Positions 8,852 through 18,020 of a stretch of DNA of 64,000 bases are shown here, one piece after another (the stretch's first letter is position 1; each line of letters opens with the position of its first letter). The position numbers and the translations under genes are program-made. Source of the stretch: Massilia sp. PDC64. Lineage in GTDB: Bacteria; Pseudomonadota; Gammaproteobacteria; Burkholderiales; Burkholderiaceae_D. The notes beneath the pieces are model-generated. The model saw nothing but the letters and a program-made list of their open reading frames with translations. It had not been told where the DNA came from and ran no database searches. Where the stretch lies: contig NZ_FMZS01000009.1 of assembly GCF_900101265.1 (NCBI RefSeq), positions 124,001 to 188,000 of the forward strand. Reading direction: 5' to 3'.

Positions 8852-10309
8852 ATGAATACCATCCTGATTTCATCCGTCGTGCTCTACCTGCTCGGCACGC
8901 TCGGCCTGGGCGTCTGGGCCGGCACGCGGATCAAGGACACGTCCGACTTCGCCGTCGCCGGCCGCAGCCTGCCGCTGATCATGGTCATCACGACGACGTT
9001 CGCCACCTGGTTCGGCGCCGAGACCGTGATGGGCATCCCGGCGAAGTTCGTGCAGGGCGGCCTGGGCGCGCTGGTGGAAGACCCGTTCGGCGCCGGCACC
9101 TGCCTGATCCTCGTCGGCCTGTTCTTCGCCGCCCGCCTCTATAAACTGAACCTGCTCACCATCGGCGACTACTACCGCGCCCGCTACGGCAAGGGTATCG
9201 AGGTGTTCTGCTCGGCCGCGATCATCCTGTCCTACCTCGGCTGGGTCGCGGCGCAGATCACGGCACTGGGCCTCGTGTTTTCCGTGCTGACGGGCGGCGC
9301 GATGTCGGAGACGGCCGGCATGATCGTCGGCACGCTCGCCGTGCTGATCTACGTCGTCATCGGCGGCTTCCTGGCCGTCGCGATCACCGACTTCATCCAG
9401 ATGATCGTGCTCGTGGTCGGCCTGTCCATCATCGCCGTGTTCTCGGCAAAGCTGGCCGGCGGCACCGGTGCCGTCATCGACATGGCCAATAACGCGAACC
9501 TGTGGCACTTCCTGCCGGAGCCGAAGTTCACGGACATCGCCTTCTTCGTCGGCTCGGCCGTGACAATGATGCTGGGCTCGATTCCGCAGCAGGACGTGTA
9601 CCAGCGCGTGATGTCGGCCAAGAACGCGCCGACGGCCCGCGCCGGCGCCGTGATCGGCGGCGCCAGCTACATCCTGTTCGCGTTCGTGCCGATGTTCGTC
9701 GTCGCGTGTGCCGTCATCGTGATGGGCAATGATGCACTGGAACTGGCCAAGAGCGATTACCAGCGCGTGCTGCCCACGTTCGTGATGACGAAGATGCCGC
9801 TGATCATGCAGATCCTGTTCTTCGGCGCCCTGCTGTCCGCCATCAAGAGCACGTCGTCCGCCACCCTGCTGGCCCCGTCGACGAGTTTTACCGAAAACAT
9901 CCTGAAAAACCTGCGCCCGGGCATGAACGACCGCCAGCAACTGCTCGCGATGCGCGTCACCATCGTCGTGTTCGCCTCGCTCGTGCTCGCGTACGCCATC
10001 GCGATGAAGGGCACGTCGATCTACGACCTCGTGTCGTCCGCGTACCAGGTGACGCTCGTCGGCGCCTTCGTCCCGCTCGTCACGGGCCTGTACTGGAAGC
10101 GCGCGACGACGCAGGGCGCGATCCTGTCCCTGGTCGCCGGCATCGCCACGTGGATCGTGTTCTTCCCGCAGGTCTCGTCGCTGGGCGAAGCCTTCCCGGG
10201 TCAGCTGGCGGGCCTGCTGGCGGCGTTCGCCGGCATGTTCATCGGGTCCCTGGCGCCCCAGGTGCTCAAGAACCGGCACGAGCCGCACAAGACGGCCGTC
10301 AGCGCGTAA
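8852..10309 (+). CDS. Sodium:solute symporter (SSS family)
   Basis: This 485-residue membrane protein has about thirteen hydrophobic helices. The N-terminal pattern Gly-Thr-Arg-Ile-Lys-Asp-Thr-Ser-Asp-Phe-Ala-Val-Ala-Gly-Arg and the Phe-Ala-Thr-Trp-Phe-Gly-Ala-Glu-Thr helix are characteristic of SSS transporters. A GGGAG ribosome site lies about 11 bases before the ATG. A TATAAT hexamer at 8787-8792 could be a -10 element, though a good -35 is not evident. It sits between the aldehyde dehydrogenase (divergent) and an aminotransferase (convergent). The neighbourhood suggests uptake of a polyamine, GABA or a related compound. Substrate is inferred from context only. Confidence 0.9.
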   Translation: MNTILISSVVLYLLGTLGLGVWAGTRIKDTSDFAVAGRSLPLIMVITTTFATWFGAETVMGIPAKFVQGGLGALVEDPFGAGTCLILVGLFFAARLYKLNLLTIGDYYRARYGKGIEVFCSAAIILSYLGWVAAQITALGLVFSVLTGGAMSETAGMIVGTLAVLIYVVIGGFLAVAITDFIQMIVLVVGLSIIAVFSAKLAGGTGAVIDMANNANLWHFLPEPKFTDIAFFVGSAVTMMLGSIPQQDVYQRVMSAKNAPTARAGAVIGGASYILFAFVPMFVVACAVIVMGNDALELAKSDYQRVLPTFVMTKMPLIMQILFFGALLSAIKSTSSATLLAPSTSFTENILKNLRPGMNDRQQLLAMRVTIVVFASLVLAYAIAMKGTSIYDLVSSAYQVTLVGAFVPLVTGLYWKRATTQGAILSLVAGIATWIVFFPQVSSLGEAFPGQLAGLLAAFAGMFIGSLAPQVLKNRHEPHKTAVSA

Positions 10310-10310
10310 G

Positions 10311-11762
10311 TCAGTCCATCCACCCTCGGCCGGCGACGTCCGCCAGCGTCAGGTCGAGGCACTCCCGGATCCGCGCCACCATCTCGTCGATCTGCGCACA
10401 GGTCATCACGAGCGGTGGCGCCACGATCATCCGGTCCCCGACGGCGCGCATGATGACGCCGTTGTCGAACATGTGCTGCCGGCACACCATCCCCACCGCC
10501 AGGTCGCGTGCGAACGGTTCGCAGTCGTGCACGGTCGCGCCCTTGCGCCGCACGAGGTTCAGGCCGGCCGTCATGCCGATGCTTTCCGCGTGCCCCACGA
10601 GCGGATGTTCCGCGAGGCGGGAAAACGCGGCTTTCAGATGCGGCCCCGTCTCGCGCGCCACGCGGTCGACCAGTTTCTCCTCCTCGATGATGCGCAGGTT
10701 CTCCAGCGCCGCCGCGCAGGCAACGGGGTGGCCGGAATAGGTGAAACCGTGGTTGAAGTCGCCGCCGCGCTCGATCAGCGCGCGCGCCACCCGCTCCCCG
10801 ACGAGCACCCCGCCCAGCGGCACATAGCCGGACGTCACGCCCTTCGCGAACGGGATCAGATCCGGCCGCGTGCCCATGCGTTCGCAGCCAAACCACGTGC
10901 CGAGCCGGCCGAAGCCGCAGATGACTTCGTCCGAGACGAGCAGGATGCCGTAGGTGTCGCAGATGCGCTGGATTTGCGGCCAGTACGTCTGCGGCGGGAT
11001 GACGACACCGCCCGCGCCCTGCACCGGTTCGCCGATGAACGCGGCAACCTTGTCCGGCCCCAGTTCCAGGATCTTCTGTTCGAGCCAGTCGGCGGCCAGC
11101 AGGCCGAATTCCGCTTCGGACAGGCCATGGCCGTGCTCGCCGAAATGCGGTTGCTCGATGTGGTGGATGTGCGGGATCGGCAGTGCGCCCTGGGCATGCA
11201 TCGCGGCCATGCCGCCCAGCGACGCCCCGGCGATCGTGCTGCCGTGATAGGCGTTGCGCCGGCTGATGACGATCTGCCGCTCCGGCTGGCCCATCAACTG
11301 CCAGTAGCGCCACACCATGCGCAGCGCCGTGTCGTTCGCTTCCGAGCCGGAGCTCGTGAAGAACACGTGCTCGAAGCCGGGCGGTGCCAGGCCCGCCAGC
11401 TTTTCCGCCAGCTTCACGGCCGGCACGTTCGTCGTGTTGAAGAAGCTGTTGTAGAACGGCAGGACGTCCATCTGCCGCGCGACGGCTTGCGTGATGGACG
11501 TGCGGCCATAGCCCACGTTCACGCACCACAGGCCGGACATGCCGTCGATGATTTTATGCCCGTCGGAATCCCATAGATAAATGCCGTCGCCGCGCACCAT
11601 CACGCGCGCGCCCTTCGTGCTCAGGGCGCCGTGGTCGGTGAACGGGTGCAGGAAGTGGGCGCTGTCGAGCTGTTGCAAGGTGCGGGTGTCATGGCCCGTG
11701 TCGGATTCGTCCCGGACCGGCACGCGCAGGCCTGCCTCGAATGCCATGCTGTCGAAAGTCAT
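10311..11762 (-). CDS. Class-III (omega) aminotransferase, probable putrescine/diamine-pyruvate type
   Basis: The 483-residue PLP enzyme has the class-III pattern. Ser-Ser-Gly-Ser-Glu-Ala-Asn-Asp lies near residue 115 and Asp-Glu-Val-Ile-Cys-Gly-Phe-Gly-Arg near 260. The Schiff-base Lys is in Phe-Ala-Lys-Gly-Val-Thr-Ser-Gly-Tyr near 290. The length and N-terminal extension match SpuC/omega-transaminase proteins that transfer the amino group of putrescine or related amines to pyruvate. AAGGAG lies before the ATG. It is the first gene after PuuA copy 2 in a minus-strand run (PuuD, PuuA, aminotransferase), which suggests a transamination route operating beside, or instead of, an amine oxidase. 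No PuuB-like oxidase is seen in the window. Confidence 0.87.
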   Translation of the reverse strand: MTFDSMAFEAGLRVPVRDESDTGHDTRTLQQLDSAHFLHPFTDHGALSTKGARVMVRGDGIYLWDSDGHKIIDGMSGLWCVNVGYGRTSITQAVARQMDVLPFYNSFFNTTNVPAVKLAEKLAGLAPPGFEHVFFTSSGSEANDTALRMVWRYWQLMGQPERQIVISRRNAYHGSTIAGASLGGMAAMHAQGALPIPHIHHIEQPHFGEHGHGLSEAEFGLLAADWLEQKILELGPDKVAAFIGEPVQGAGGVVIPPQTYWPQIQRICDTYGILLVSDEVICGFGRLGTWFGCERMGTRPDLIPFAKGVTSGYVPLGGVLVGERVARALIERGGDFNHGFTYSGHPVACAAALENLRIIEEEKLVDRVARETGPHLKAAFSRLAEHPLVGHAESIGMTAGLNLVRRKGATVHDCEPFARDLAVGMVCRQHMFDNGVIMRAVGDRMIVAPPLVMTCAQIDEMVARIRECLDLTLADVAGRGWMD

Positions 11763-11792
11763 GATGATCTCCTTGTCGTCGTCGTCGCATGG

Positions 11793-13163
11793 TCATACGT
11801 GCAGAAGAAGGTGCTCCCGTTCCCACGGGCTAATGACCGTCATAAATTCCTGGTGCTCCAGTTCCTTGACCGCCGAATAGACGTCGATGAAGCGTTCGCC
11901 GAGGATGTCGCGCAGGCGGTCCTCGCCGCGCAGCAGGGTCAGCGCTTCGGACAGGCCTTGCGGCAGCTCGACCTTCATCTTGTAGGCGCTGCCTTCGACC
12001 ATCGGCGTCGGCTCCAGCTGTTCCTGGATGCCGAGGTAGCCGCAGGCCAGCGTGACGGCCAGCGCAAGATACGGGTTCGCATCGGCGCCGATCACCCGGT
12101 TTTCCACGCGCCGGTCCTGCGAGCCGGACACGGGCACGCGGAAGCCCACGGTGCGGTTGTCCACGCCCCATTGCAGGTTGATGGGGGCGGCCGTGTGGCG
12201 CACGATGCGGCGGTACGAGTTCACGTACGGCGCGACGATCGCCATCGCGGACGGCATGTATTTCTGCAGGCCGCCGATGTAATGGCGGAACAGGTCGGAC
12301 GGCGATCCGTCGGTATTGCTGAAGATGTTGCGGCCGGACTCCGCGTCGACGACGCTCTGGTGCACGTGCATCGCCGAGCCGGGCTCGCCAGCCATCGGCT
12401 TGGCCATGAAGGTGGCGTACATGTCGTGTTTCAGCGCCGCTTCGCGCAGGGTGCGCTTGAAGTAGAAGACCTTGTCCGCGAGGCCCAGCGGTTCGCCATG
12501 CTGGAAATTGATCTCCATCTGGCCCGCGCCGATCTCGTGGATCAGGGTGTCGACGTCGAGGCCCATCATGTCGCAGTAATCGTAGATGTCCTCGAACAGC
12601 GGGTCGAATTCGTTGACGGCGTCGATGCTGTAGACCTGGCGGCTCGTCTCGGAGCGTCCGCTGCGGCCGATCGGGGCGGCCAGCGGCAGGTCGGGGTCGA
12701 TGTTCTTCGCCGTCAGATAAAACTCCAGCTCCGGCGCGACGAGCGGTTTCCACCCCTTTTTCTCGTACAGCTTCAGCACGCGGCGCAGCACGCTGCGCGG
12801 CGCGAAGTCGACCAGTTTTCCGTCGGAGAAATAGCAGTCGTGGATCACCTGCGCCGTCGGGTCGACGGCCCACGGCACCATCGTGATCGTGCCGGGGTCG
12901 GCCTTCAGGATCATGTCGCGGTCCGTCGTCGAGATCGCGCGGTCGAAGGCGTCGTCGTCGGACGGCGAATTGCCCGTCACGGTCATGCCCAGCACGATTT
13001 CCGGCAGGCGCATGCCGCGGTCCTCGGTGAATTTCACGCGCGGGAGGATTTTTCCACGCGCGACCCCCGTCAGGTCGGGCACGAGGCATTCGATTTCGGT
13101 GACTCGTTTGCCGTTGAGCCACTCGTCCATGTCGTTGTACGTAAAGTTGTCGCGGATAGCCAT
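11793..13163 (-). CDS. puuA: Glutamine synthetase family protein, probable gamma-glutamylpolyamine synthetase (copy 2)
   Basis: The 456-residue protein has both glutamine-synthetase domains. His-Glu-Ile-Gly-Ala-Gly-Gln-Met-Glu-Ile-Asn-Phe and His-Val-His-Gln-Ser are intact, as are Arg-Arg-Val-Glu-Asn-Arg and the C-terminal Trp-Glu-Arg-Glu-His-Leu. The same signatures are shared with copy 1 at 3878-5224, but internal divergence is clear, so these are not a recent tandem duplication. AGAGAG precedes the start. It lies 30 bases upstream of the aminotransferase and about 125 bases downstream of PuuD. The second copy could handle a different amine (spermidine, ethanolamine or cadaverine), as in organisms with several GlnA-like enzymes; this is inference. 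Confidence 0.88.
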   Translation of the reverse strand: MAIRDNFTYNDMDEWLNGKRVTEIECLVPDLTGVARGKILPRVKFTEDRGMRLPEIVLGMTVTGNSPSDDDAFDRAISTTDRDMILKADPGTITMVPWAVDPTAQVIHDCYFSDGKLVDFAPRSVLRRVLKLYEKKGWKPLVAPELEFYLTAKNIDPDLPLAAPIGRSGRSETSRQVYSIDAVNEFDPLFEDIYDYCDMMGLDVDTLIHEIGAGQMEINFQHGEPLGLADKVFYFKRTLREAALKHDMYATFMAKPMAGEPGSAMHVHQSVVDAESGRNIFSNTDGSPSDLFRHYIGGLQKYMPSAMAIVAPYVNSYRRIVRHTAAPINLQWGVDNRTVGFRVPVSGSQDRRVENRVIGADANPYLALAVTLACGYLGIQEQLEPTPMVEGSAYKMKVELPQGLSEALTLLRGEDRLRDILGERFIDVYSAVKELEHQEFMTVISPWEREHLLLHV

Positions 13164-13289
13164 GATGTTCTCTCTGTCCGTTAATGGAATGCACGCGAGC
13201 GCAAGCGCGCCGCCCGCGGGCTGCGTGGATGTCGAGCAGGGATCAGGGAAGCTATGGGACGGGCGTGACCGCCCATTTCGCGTCGGGGG

Positions 13290-14048
13290 TCATGATGGTG
13301 TCCGTTTGGTTGATCTGTAGGCGCGGCAGGCGGCGCCGAACGCGCCGAACATCTTCATCGAATGGGGATTGTGGACGATGCGCCATTCGGGGTGCCATTG
13401 CACGGCCAGGGTGAAGCCGGGCGCGCCGCCTACGGAGAACGCTTCCACGAGCCCATCCTCCGCCGTCGCCTCGACGACGAGGCCCGGCGCCAGTTCGTTC
13501 ACGCCCTGGCCATGGAGGGAATTCACGGGGATTTCCGGCAAGCCGATGATCTGATGCAGCATGCCGCCTTCGACGAGCTGCACCTTGTGGGCGTCGCCGT
13601 ACTGCTCGTCCATGCCCAGTTCCGGATTTTCGCGGTGGTCGAAGTGGCCCGGCACCGACTGCACGGCCTGGTGCAGGCTGCCGCCCAGCGCCACGTTCAT
13701 TTCCTGGAAACCGCGGCAGATCGCGATGATCGGAATGCCGCGTTTCACGGCCGCGCGGATCAGCGGCAACGTGGTCTGGTCGCGCGCCGGGTCCTGCGGC
13801 AGCGACGGATCGAGCACTTCTTCGGAGTAATAGCTGGGATGAACGTTCGACGCGGAGCCCGTCAGCATGATCCCGTCGCACAGGGCGAGCATCGTTTCCA
13901 GGTCGAGCGCCTCCCCCAGCGACGGCAGGATCAGCGGGGCGCAGTCGGCACCGAGGACGACGGCGTCGACATACTTGTGCTGGGCCGCGTGGTAAGGGTG
14001 TTCACCGAAATCGCGGGTGCAAGCGGGGACGAAAACGATCGGGCGCAT
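13290..14048 (-). CDS. puuD: Gamma-glutamyl-gamma-aminobutyrate hydrolase (class I glutamine amidotransferase-like)
   Basis: The 252-residue soluble enzyme belongs to the peptidase C26 / class-I GATase fold. The nucleophile Cys is visible in Ala-Ile-Cys-Arg-Gly-Phe-Gln-Glu-Met-Asn near residue 115. The catalytic His and Glu are in Val-Gln-Trp-His-Pro-Glu near 218. The sequence Leu-Thr-Gly-Ser-Ala-Ser-Asn-Val-His-Pro near 64 is typical of PuuD. The enzyme releases GABA and glutamate from gamma-glutamyl-GABA. It is the first gene of the minus-strand PuuD/PuuA/aminotransferase run. AAGGTAGAG lies before the ATG. Confidence 0.93.
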   Translation of the reverse strand: MRPIVFVPACTRDFGEHPYHAAQHKYVDAVVLGADCAPLILPSLGEALDLETMLALCDGIMLTGSASNVHPSYYSEEVLDPSLPQDPARDQTTLPLIRAAVKRGIPIIAICRGFQEMNVALGGSLHQAVQSVPGHFDHRENPELGMDEQYGDAHKVQLVEGGMLHQIIGLPEIPVNSLHGQGVNELAPGLVVEATAEDGLVEAFSVGGAPGFTLAVQWHPEWRIVHNPHSMKMFGAFGAACRAYRSTKRTPS

Positions 14049-14302
14049 GGTCTCTACCTTGTAGTGAGCGCACAGGAACCATCATACGTACAAAGTGGTC
14101 CGAATGCGAGTGGCCGTTGTTTCAGATCAAGGAAACCGCGTTCCCAATGCAAACGCTTCCTGGGATCTGCTAGTCGAGCGGGTTCGCTGTTGTAACCCGT
14201 AGCAAAAGCTTAACGTCAACTGACGAACGATGCCAACACAAACGGGCTGTTCCCGGGCATCGTGCTATCGTTTGCCGGCCTGAATGACATGACGAGGAAC
14301 TT

Positions 14303-15757
14303 ATGCTGAACCTCAATGATCCTTCCCTGCTGCGCCAGCACGCGTACATCGACGGCGCCTGGTGCGACGCCGACGACGGCAAGACCGTCCCCGTGATCAA
14401 CCCCGCCACCGGAGAAACGCTCGGCACCGTGCCGCACATGGGCGCACAGGAAACCCGGCGGGCCATCGAAGCGGCCCAGGCCGCCTGGCCCGCGTGGCGC
14501 AGGAAGACGGCGCGCGAACGCGCCCTCATCCTGCGCAAGTGGAACGACCTCATGCTGGACAACGCGGACGACCTGGCCGCCATCATGACGGCCGAACAAG
14601 GCAAGCCGCTGGCCGAATCGAAGGGAGAAATCGCCTACGCCGCGTCGTTCATCGAATGGTTCGGCGAGCAGGCCAAGCGCATCGAAGGCGACGTACTGGA
14701 ATCGCCCGCGCGCGATCGCCGCATCGTCGTCACGAAGGAACCGATCGGCGTGTGCGCCGCGATTACGCCGTGGAATTTCCCGGCCGCGATGATCACCCGG
14801 AAGGTCGGGCCGGCGCTCGCGGCGGGCTGTCCCATCGTGCTGAAACCGGCCGAGCTGACACCGTATTCCGCCCTCGCGCTGGCCGTGCTGGCGGAGCGTG
14901 CCGGCGTGCCGAAGGGCGTGTTTTCCATCGTGATCGGCGACTCCAAAGCGATCGGTGCGGAGATGTGCGCGAACCCCATCGTGCGCAAGCTCAGTTTCAC
15001 GGGGTCCACGCAGGTCGGCCGCCTGCTGATGGAACAATGCGCCCCGACCGTCAAGAAATTATCGCTGGAACTGGGCGGCAACGCGTCGTTCATCGTATTC
15101 GACGATGCCGACCTCGATGCGGCCGTCGAAGGCGCCATGGCTTCGAAATACCGCAACATGGGACAGACCTGCGTGTGCGCCAACCGCATCTACGTGCAGG
15201 ATGGCGTGTATGAGGCGTTCGCGCAAAAGCTGACGGCCGCCGTCGCGACACTGAAGGTCGGTAACGGCATGGAGCCGGGCGTGAACCAGGGTCCGCTGAT
15301 CGAAGAAAAAGCTGTCCAGAAGGTCGAACATCACATTGCCGATGCACTCGGCAAAGGCGCCCGCCTGCTGCTGGGCGGCAAGCGCCATCCGCTGGGCCAC
15401 ACGTTCTTCGAGCCGACCGTGCTGGCCGACGTCACGCCGCAGATGCTGATCTCGGACGAGGAAACGTTCGGTCCCGTGGCGCCGCTGTTCCGGTTCAAGA
15501 CCGAAGAGGAAGTGATCGCGCTCGCCAACGCGACGGAATACGGGCTGGCGTCGTACTTCTACGCGCGCGACATCGGCCGCGTGTGGCGCGTGGCCGAGCA
15601 GATCGAGACGGGCATGGTGGGCGTGAACACGGGACTGATCTCGAACGAGGTCGCGCCGTTCGGCGGCGTGAAGCAATCCGGCCTGGGGCGCGAAGGGTCG
15701 AAGTACGGCATGGACGACTATCTCGTCATCAAGTACATCTGCCTGGGCGGGATCTAG
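14303..15757 (+). CDS. gabD: NAD(P)-dependent succinate-semialdehyde dehydrogenase
   Basis: The 484-residue aldehyde dehydrogenase has the GabD-type N-terminus and the Ala-Ile-Thr-Pro-Trp-Asn-Phe-Pro motif near residue 150. It also has Glu-Leu-Gly-Gly-Asn near 255 and the catalytic Cys in Gly-Gln-Thr-Cys-Val-Cys-Ala-Asn-Arg near 290, where a second Cys follows two residues later as in GabD. GAGGAAC precedes the ATG. It would oxidise succinic semialdehyde to succinate, the last step of GABA breakdown, linking PuuD and aminotransferase products to the TCA cycle. It is divergent from puuD, with a 254-base spacer in which no clear operator was found. Confidence 0.92.
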   Translation: MLNLNDPSLLRQHAYIDGAWCDADDGKTVPVINPATGETLGTVPHMGAQETRRAIEAAQAAWPAWRRKTARERALILRKWNDLMLDNADDLAAIMTAEQGKPLAESKGEIAYAASFIEWFGEQAKRIEGDVLESPARDRRIVVTKEPIGVCAAITPWNFPAAMITRKVGPALAAGCPIVLKPAELTPYSALALAVLAERAGVPKGVFSIVIGDSKAIGAEMCANPIVRKLSFTGSTQVGRLLMEQCAPTVKKLSLELGGNASFIVFDDADLDAAVEGAMASKYRNMGQTCVCANRIYVQDGVYEAFAQKLTAAVATLKVGNGMEPGVNQGPLIEEKAVQKVEHHIADALGKGARLLLGGKRHPLGHTFFEPTVLADVTPQMLISDEETFGPVAPLFRFKTEEEVIALANATEYGLASYFYARDIGRVWRVAEQIETGMVGVNTGLISNEVAPFGGVKQSGLGREGSKYGMDDYLVIKYICLGGI

Positions 15758-16117
15758 ATGCCGTCCGGACCGCCCGAGCGGATCACCGACGCGCCCCTGT
15801 TCGTCGTGCCCCGCATGCTGGATGCCCTGCGTGCCTGGCATGCGGGACCGAAACTTGCCGGTCTTCCGGTCGATGCGCCCGAACGGTCCCGCCTTCTGGC
15901 CGAACTGGATCGCCTGGGGCGACGCCTGCTCGACGGCATCGGCGCCCATCCCACGCGGTTCTGGGTCATGCAGCAGATCCGGCAAACATTGGAAGCTTCC
16001 GACGACGAGCACGCCCGGGCACGCCGCTGCTTTTGTCAGGAACTAAAGCATCTGCTGACCATCCTTGGCACCGACGACGTGGATGGTCTGATCGATTTTT
16101 ACCTTAACAAACTGTAG
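15758..16117 (+). CDS. Hypothetical protein, 119 residues, abutting gabD
   Basis: The ATG follows the gabD TAG with no intervening base, so translation could be coupled; the preceding GGGCGGG inside gabD is a weak ribosome site. The protein is soluble, with a Pro-rich start, helical middle and a C-terminal segment rich in charged helices (Phe-Trp-Val-Met-Gln-Gln-Ile-Arg, two Cys in Arg-Arg-Cys-Phe-Cys). No family was recognised. Codon use is normal for the region and the stop lies just where AT-rich intergenic DNA begins, which favours a real gene. Confidence 0.6.
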   Translation: MPSGPPERITDAPLFVVPRMLDALRAWHAGPKLAGLPVDAPERSRLLAELDRLGRRLLDGIGAHPTRFWVMQQIRQTLEASDDEHARARRCFCQELKHLLTILGTDDVDGLIDFYLNKL

Positions 16118-16172
16118 TTTCGCTTTTCTTTATTGTTGTTCTATTTCCACAAAGAAATTATTCAATTGTTTT

Positions 16173-16188
16173 GTAGGACTAGTCCTAC
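16173..16188. promoter_or_regulatory. 16-base perfect palindrome GTAGGACTAGTCCTAC
   Basis: The two half-sites GTAGGACT and AGTCCTAC are exact reverse complements with no spacer. They lie in AT-rich DNA between the 119-residue gene and the chemoreceptor, about 175 bases before the latter. No T-tract follows, so a terminator is unlikely. The dyad is compatible with a LuxR/NarL-type or other homodimeric regulator. The bound protein is unknown. Confidence 0.5.
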
Positions 16189-16363
16189 TAAAATCGCTAC
16201 AAATGTTGGATCACTCCTCCTGCTGTGAAACGCATGAGCCCGGCAAGAGCCGGCGCCCCGTAATACCGCTGAGCAATTTTTTGCGCCACAGTGCTTTCCT
16301 CCAAATCACACCCGCTGATCACCTGCTCTCGGTTGTGTGCCTTCTCAAAAATAGAAAGAATCA

Positions 16364-17995
16364 ATGAAGCTGAACAACTTGAAAATCGGCCAGCGTCTCG
16401 GCCTGGGCTTCGGCCTGATGGTGGCGCTGCTGGCGCTCGTCGCCGCGACCGGACTGACCAATATGGGGTCGCTCAACACGCTGATGCGCCGGATCGTCGA
16501 CGAAAACAATGCCCGGCTCAGCGCCGCCAACAGCATGCGCGACGCGCAGCGCCGCATTTCGGTGGGCATCCGCGACGTCATCCTGGCCCAGGACGACGCC
16601 GGCATCGCACGCGAAGCGGCCAGTCTCGACGCCGCGTGGAAAGACTACGACCGTGCGCATCAGATCCTGGAAGGCCTCGTCAAGCGACCGCAGGGTAAGG
16701 AGATCCTGCAAAAGATCGCCGACGCCCGCGCGACGGCCGTGCCCCTGATCGCGACGGCTACCCAACTCGGCAAGGAAAACAAGAACGAGGAAGCGTTCGC
16801 GCAATTGAAGACGAAGGTCGTACCCGCCGTGGCAGCCTGGCAAAAAACCATCAGCGATATGGTCGATTACCAGACCGCCCGCAATGATGAAGACCAGGCG
16901 GAAGGCCTGGCCCGCTATCGGCAGGCGAGCCTGCTGCTGTGGGGCGTGGCGGGCCTAGCCGCCGTCCTCGCAGTGGCCGTCGGCTGGCTGTTCACGCGCT
17001 CGATCACGCACCCGATGCGTCAAGCCGTGGCCATCGCCAAGACCGTCGCCGCCGGCGACTTGACGAGCCGTATCGAGGTCGACGCGAAGGATGAAACGGG
17101 CGAGCTGCTGGCCGCGTTGAAAGCGATGAACGAGTCGCTGCGTTCCATCGTGCATCAGGTGCGCGACGGCACCAGGACGCTGTCCACCGCCACCGACGAA
17201 ATCGCAACGGGCAACCTCGACCTGTCGAGCCGCACCGAGCAACAGGCCAGCGCGCTGGAAGAGACGGCGTCGTCGATGGAAGAGCTGACGTCGACCGTCA
17301 AGCAGAACGCGGAAAATGCGCGCCAGGCGAACGTGCTGGCGCAGTCGGCATCCGAAATCGCGGTACGCGGCGGGGTTGTCGTCGCCGACGTCGTCACGAC
17401 CATGGGATCGATCAACGAATCCGCCAACCGCATCGTGGACATCATCGGCGTCATCGACGGCATCGCGTTCCAGACCAATATCCTGGCGCTGAACGCCGCG
17501 GTGGAAGCGGCCCGGGCCGGCGAGCAGGGCCGCGGCTTCGCCGTCGTCGCGTCGGAAGTGCGCAACCTGGCGCAGCGTTCGGCCGGCGCGGCCAAGGAAA
17601 TCAAGACGCTGATCGGCGATTCGGTCAGCAAGGTCAACGAAGGCAGCCGCCTCGTCCACGAAGCGGGCGCGACGATGGAAGACGTCGTCGGCAGCGTGCG
17701 CCGCGTGACCGACATCATGGCCGAGATCACCGCGGCCAGCCTGGAGCAGGAAGCCGGCATCGAGCAGATCAACCAGGCTGTGAGCGAAATGGATGCCGTC
17801 ACCCAGCAGAATGCCGCGCTGGTCGAAGAAGCGGCCGCGGCGGCGCAGTCGCTGCAGGTGCAGTCGGGTCAGCTGGAGCAGATGGTCAGCACGTTCCGAC
17901 TGGCAGATGAGGGCCGCGCCGCCACGTCGGGGCGCAGGGCGGACGGCTTCGCCGTCCACGCGTCCAAGGGTACCGCGCGTATCGCGATGGCTTGA
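16364..17995 (+). CDS. Methyl-accepting chemotaxis protein
   Basis: The 543-residue receptor has an N-terminal TM helix (about 10-30), a four-helix-bundle periplasmic sensor of the 4HB_MCP type (about 35-190), and a second TM (about 193-213). A HAMP domain follows (about 215-267), then the cytoplasmic signalling domain. The hairpin tip (Ile-Ala-Phe-Gln-Thr-Asn-Ile-Leu-Ala-Leu-Asn-Ala-Ala-Val-Glu-Ala-Ala-Arg-Ala-Gly) is intact. The C-terminus lacks the NWETF-type CheR/CheB tether. AGAAAG lies five bases ahead of the ATG. No che or flagellar genes are nearby, so it is an orphan receptor. The ligand is not readable. Confidence 0.96.
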   Translation: MKLNNLKIGQRLGLGFGLMVALLALVAATGLTNMGSLNTLMRRIVDENNARLSAANSMRDAQRRISVGIRDVILAQDDAGIAREAASLDAAWKDYDRAHQILEGLVKRPQGKEILQKIADARATAVPLIATATQLGKENKNEEAFAQLKTKVVPAVAAWQKTISDMVDYQTARNDEDQAEGLARYRQASLLLWGVAGLAAVLAVAVGWLFTRSITHPMRQAVAIAKTVAAGDLTSRIEVDAKDETGELLAALKAMNESLRSIVHQVRDGTRTLSTATDEIATGNLDLSSRTEQQASALEETASSMEELTSTVKQNAENARQANVLAQSASEIAVRGGVVVADVVTTMGSINESANRIVDIIGVIDGIAFQTNILALNAAVEAARAGEQGRGFAVVASEVRNLAQRSAGAAKEIKTLIGDSVSKVNEGSRLVHEAGATMEDVVGSVRRVTDIMAEITAASLEQEAGIEQINQAVSEMDAVTQQNAALVEEAAAAAQSLQVQSGQLEQMVSTFRLADEGRAATSGRRADGFAVHASKGTARIAMA

Positions 17996-18020
17996 CCGGC
18001 GGCCGGGTGGAGCCTTCCCC

